Shown here piece by piece: positions 7,511 to 10,108 of a DNA stretch of 10,108 bases. Position 1 is the stretch's first letter, and each line of letters begins with the position of its first letter. Position numbers and translations under genes: made by a program. The notes below the pieces were generated by a model, which saw only the letters and a list, made by a program, of their open reading frames with translations, was not told the DNA's origin and did not search any database. Source of the stretch: Gammaproteobacteria bacterium (GTDB lineage: Bacteria; Pseudomonadota; Gammaproteobacteria; Coxiellales; Coxiellaceae); assembly GCA_022600315.1 (NCBI GenBank), contig JAHZKQ010000077.1, positions 1-10,108 on the forward strand, in the 5' to 3' direction.

Positions 7511-7516
7511 TGCCAT
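7495..7516. promoter_or_regulatory. Imperfect palindrome, possible operator
   Basis: ATGGCCATAG, a three-base centre GGT, then CTATGCCAT: the arms match over nine positions with one extra base in the left arm. It overlaps the -35 and spacer of the candidate minus-strand promoter, and lies between two divergent genes, a position typical of a repressor site. It has no T-run, so it is not a terminator. Confidence 0.4.
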
Positions 7517-7524
7517 GGGGTTTT

Positions 7525-7567
7525 CTATAGTTATATTATAGATATCATCTAGTATTATTGCTAGTAT
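7525..7567. repeat. Short inverted and direct repeats upstream of the membrane-protein gene
   Basis: CTATA (7525-7529) and TATAG (7537-7541) form an inverted pair. CTAGTAT occurs twice as a direct repeat (7549-7555 and 7561-7567), 12 bases apart. The segment is very AT-rich and must contain the start signal for the gene at 7600, but no -35/-10 pair stands out. TATTAT (7553-7558) is one possible -10. Confidence 0.35.
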
Positions 7568-7583
7568 ATGTTTTTACTTACGT

Positions 7584-7590
7584 TAAGGAG
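7584..7590 (+). promoter_or_regulatory. Ribosome binding site for the GTG at 7600
   Basis: TAAGGAG lies nine bases before the GTG and decides this start, which places a basic MRRRK segment ahead of the membrane helix. Confidence 0.8.
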
Positions 7591-7599
7591 TTATAAGAC

Positions 7600-8709
7600 G
7601 TGAGAAGGCGTAAATCGTCTGCTGCGATAATTTCAAATACAGCATTTGCCAAGCTTGTTCTATTGGGGTTGGGTTTATTGGCATTATACTTGTTAAGAAG
7701 ATATGATATTTTTTCTTGGCTAATGCAAGCCCTACCAGGTATCCCTGAAGCAAATGCAGCCGCCGTACCTGAGGCTAGTGCATTAGATGTAATTGCAAAA
7801 TGTGTAGTACCTAAGGGTTTGATGGCCACAAAAATCTTGCCGCAGAGTATTTATCGAGGCGCTCATATTCGTCTTTTTATAGAAGGGCAAGATACTGCGC
7901 CACGGAATCGTTTGGCTTTTTTAACTGAATATCCAGAAAGTTTGCAAGGCAAAGGTAGGGAGCTTAACCAAAAGCTAAATGAATTTGTCTTAGCTTATAA
8001 AAAACATACACAGGAAAATACCAAACAAATAAACCGTATCATTCAAAATAGAAAACTTTTTCTAACGCTTCAAGATAGGGCAACGCTAAGAGAGCTATTT
8101 TCTACATTAGATGTTTCTCAGGCGGCAAAGCAATCAGGAGTGATGTCTTGTTCAGCTAGTGTGCGTATTGCAATGGGTAGAATTATATTTCAACATTTAA
8201 AGGCAAATACCCCTATCCCAGCGCTTATTGCGTTGGGTTTTTCTTCTGATATTCCCGATAACTTGGAAGTTGATTTGGTGGGTTATCACATGGTGTTTAA
8301 TCATATGTTGTTACTGGTTGTGCCTCAGAGACCAGGCAATGGAATATTGCTTGATCAGTTAAGAAAGCAGATTAATCAAAAAATTGCCCCTGAAAAATAC
8401 TATCAAATCATAAAAGCATTAGACCCAACCGTTTGTGATGCTTGGAAGGGTGATACTGATCCTCTTAATGCCCCTCGCGCTAAAGATGATCTATTGACTG
8501 TATTAAATGCCGAGCCGTGGCGAATACCAGCGAATAGAATTAGTCTTGTCATGTGGCCTGATTTAATGACGCCGGCTATTAAACCGATTGTTGAGTGGGT
8601 ATTCGATCAACATAGAGATTTTTGGAAGTCCTTTAAGAGTCCGAGCGCGCATTGTACCAATAAGGACGCAGAGACTAACTTTGGCAGCCTGCCAAAATGC
8701 TCAATGTAG
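7600..8709 (+). CDS. Membrane-anchored protein of unknown function with a papain-like Cys/His/Asp pattern
   Basis: 369 residues. The basic N terminus (MRRRK) precedes one hydrophobic helix (about 15-32, rich in Leu, Ala and Gly) and then RR, which reads as a single membrane anchor. An Ala/Pro linker (about 46-62) leads to a soluble domain. I do not recognise the family. The soluble part has a residue order seen in papain- or transglutaminase-fold enzymes: Cys184 at the head of a helix (SGVMSCSASVRIAMGRI), His235 at the start of a hydrophobic strand (NHMLLLVV), then Asp280 in VCDAWKGD. This suggests a cysteine hydrolase or transferase, but it is inference from pattern and spacing only. Further Cys residues (68, 279, and two near the C terminus) could instead be structural. 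The gene stands alone on the plus strand, divergent from the sulfotransferase-like gene, and its end overlaps the next minus-strand gene by nine bases. Confidence 0.7.
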   Translation: MRRRKSSAAIISNTAFAKLVLLGLGLLALYLLRRYDIFSWLMQALPGIPEANAAAVPEASALDVIAKCVVPKGLMATKILPQSIYRGAHIRLFIEGQDTAPRNRLAFLTEYPESLQGKGRELNQKLNEFVLAYKKHTQENTKQINRIIQNRKLFLTLQDRATLRELFSTLDVSQAAKQSGVMSCSASVRIAMGRIIFQHLKANTPIPALIALGFSSDIPDNLEVDLVGYHMVFNHMLLLVVPQRPGNGILLDQLRKQINQKIAPEKYYQIIKALDPTVCDAWKGDTDPLNAPRAKDDLLTVLNAEPWRIPANRISLVMWPDLMTPAIKPIVEWVFDQHRDFWKSFKSPSAHCTNKDAETNFGSLPKCSM

Positions 8710-10044
8710 AGCACAATTTTCAGTTGTATCTTGCCTTAATGCGGCAAAGAATTGCTGGTCATCAATAAAGTTGGATTGGTTGGTATCATCCTCGCCGGTT
8801 TCTAGTTTAAGCCGAATTGAGCCAAAGTAGCGGTTAAGAGGCATATCATATGCCTCGGGTACCGATGCCAGCATGAGTTTGATGGCATCAATCAATTCCT
8901 GATAACTATAATATTTATGTTTTGCTAAGAGTGGTTCAATATGGTCATCACTTAATTCCATAAATGACATTTTGCTGCCATCATCACAGATCCAGACTTG
9001 CTGCTCATAAGGAATATTTCTCGATAGTATTTGATCAAGGATTAAGTTATCGATGGGGTAGTAATCTAATTTAATTGAGTGATTTATTTCGCTGCAGTTT
9101 ATTAGAAATGGATGATAGTGGAAGGTACGAATAACAATGCCAGAATTATTCTTGAAGAGCAGTTGAGCGCTTGGGTTAAAGCATAAGGTGGATTCAGATA
9201 CCACCCTTCTTTTTGCTGAGTGATGTATGCATTCAACCTGTAGCTTGCTAAGCACTCGTGCACTAATGCTGAGAGTATTTTTTTGCTTATTCGTATAAAA
9301 ACTCTCAAGCTTAGGTTGAACCATTTGAAAATTGGTTCTAAAGGCGCTGGCGCCGACCATTTTTTTATTTTTAATTTGTGAGAACGCTTCGGTATAGAAT
9401 ATATCGGATAGCACCATGTCAGGGGTTAAAAAAGAAATATAGGCTTTATTTTTTAGTGCTAGTTGAAAAGCCTGGGTTTGTATCGCACCGAGTAAAAAAT
9501 ATTTGGTATCTTCTAGGGTGTGCTGTAACTTTTTGGAAAATAGCAGCTTAGAAAGTTTAAACAGGAGGAAATTATTCATCGGCGTTGGAATATCCGCCAG
9601 CACTAATTCTGCGTGGTTGCCGATTATGGTCTTCCATTGAGCCAGTTTTATTTTGGTGTTGCGATCGCAGTGAATCAATAAAGTAATTTTATAGGTTTTT
9701 TGTAAGCTAGGCAGGTTGCCATGTGCCAATAGTGAAGGTAGTAGATATTTTGTTAATTTATCGCTATAGCTTTCACCCCAGCAGCAGATGTGAATGATAA
9801 GGTTTTTTGTGGTTGACAGCTTAAGCGGATGATTTGTTGTAAGTAGATAATGATAAATGCCTAGCAGAAATCTCACTGAGCTGGGTTTAAAGAATTTATA
9901 GCGTTGCTGCAAATATAAAATGGCGGTTTCTATAGATTGATTAGCGGCTATTTGGCGGGCGGTTTCAATAGCATCTCGACTCAAGAAGTATCTAAATGTT
10001 TTGCTAATGAGGATTTTTATGAGGGTTTTTCCAGTTGGTGCCAT
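8701..10044 (-). CDS. Putative glycosyltransferase-like protein (start uncertain, may extend past the window)
   Basis: 447 residues from the ATG at 10044. The central region has a GT-A-like run: NLIIHICCWGESYSDKL (81-97), LLPSLLAHGNLPSL (101-114), a strand KITLLIHCDRNT (119-130), and LTPDMVLSDIF (206-216) where a metal-binding acidic motif might lie. This resembles uncharacterised proteins with a WGE..Y motif in polysaccharide loci, from memory of the family style rather than a search. No transmembrane helix or signal peptide is seen. The ATG at 10044 has no usable RBS (an AAGGA lies 19 bases away), and the same frame is open without a stop to base 10108, so the true start may lie beyond the window. 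The product is likely cytoplasmic and acts in glycan assembly (inference). Confidence 0.6.
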   Translation of the reverse strand: MAPTGKTLIKILISKTFRYFLSRDAIETARQIAANQSIETAILYLQQRYKFFKPSSVRFLLGIYHYLLTTNHPLKLSTTKNLIIHICCWGESYSDKLTKYLLPSLLAHGNLPSLQKTYKITLLIHCDRNTKIKLAQWKTIIGNHAELVLADIPTPMNNFLLFKLSKLLFSKKLQHTLEDTKYFLLGAIQTQAFQLALKNKAYISFLTPDMVLSDIFYTEAFSQIKNKKMVGASAFRTNFQMVQPKLESFYTNKQKNTLSISARVLSKLQVECIHHSAKRRVVSESTLCFNPSAQLLFKNNSGIVIRTFHYHPFLINCSEINHSIKLDYYPIDNLILDQILSRNIPYEQQVWICDDGSKMSFMELSDDHIEPLLAKHKYYSYQELIDAIKLMLASVPEAYDMPLNRYFGSIRLKLETGEDDTNQSNFIDDQQFFAALRQDTTENCALH

Positions 10045-10108
10045 GAGTGTAGATTTTTGTTTATCCTTGTTAATAGCGGTTATTACCAGGCTGATTATTT
10101 TATTGATG

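Noticed and set aside
1..10108. CRISPR array, tRNA or rRNA
   Set aside because: No regularly spaced repeats and no tRNA- or rRNA-like segments were seen on either strand.

Overview
The window looks like part of a surface-polysaccharide (LPS/O-antigen or similar glycan) locus from an AT-rich Gram-negative bacterium. The gene styles (GT2 and TIGR04372-type transferases, clean AAGGAG ribosome binding sites, tightly packed or overlapping genes) fit a proteobacterium, perhaps a low-GC gammaproteobacterium. The genus cannot be fixed from the sequence. I see no tRNA, rRNA, insertion sequence or CRISPR array.

Layout. Bases 1-6297 are on the plus strand: (a) the 3' part of a glycosyltransferase gene holding one GT2 half-module, an AT-rich spacer and a second, complete-looking GT2 module; (b, c) a pair of thiamine-diphosphate E1 alpha and E1 beta dehydrogenase-like subunits, with the beta gene starting on a TTG that overlaps the alpha stop; (d) a TIGR04372-type glycosyltransferase overlapping the end of the beta gene; (e) a small GT2-like protein. 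Genes b to e are packed with overlaps or a 15-base gap and look like one operon; a 90-base gap separates them from gene a. Bases 6294-7448 (minus) encode a sulfotransferase-like P-loop protein that meets gene e tail to tail at a shared TTAA. A 151-base divergent intergenic region with an imperfect palindrome and short repeats follows. Next is a plus-strand gene (7600-8709) for a membrane-anchored protein with a Cys/His/Asp pattern like papain-fold enzymes. It overlaps by 9 bases the 3' end of a minus-strand glycosyltransferase-like gene (8701-10044), whose frame stays open to the right edge.

How the genes may work together (inference). The transferases would assemble a glycan. The E1 pair, with no E2/E3 partner in the window, may supply or transfer a two-carbon (acyloin-type) unit or otherwise modify a sugar precursor rather than serve central metabolism. 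The sulfotransferase-like protein may decorate the product. The membrane-anchored protein is the least explained gene and the best candidate for something undescribed.
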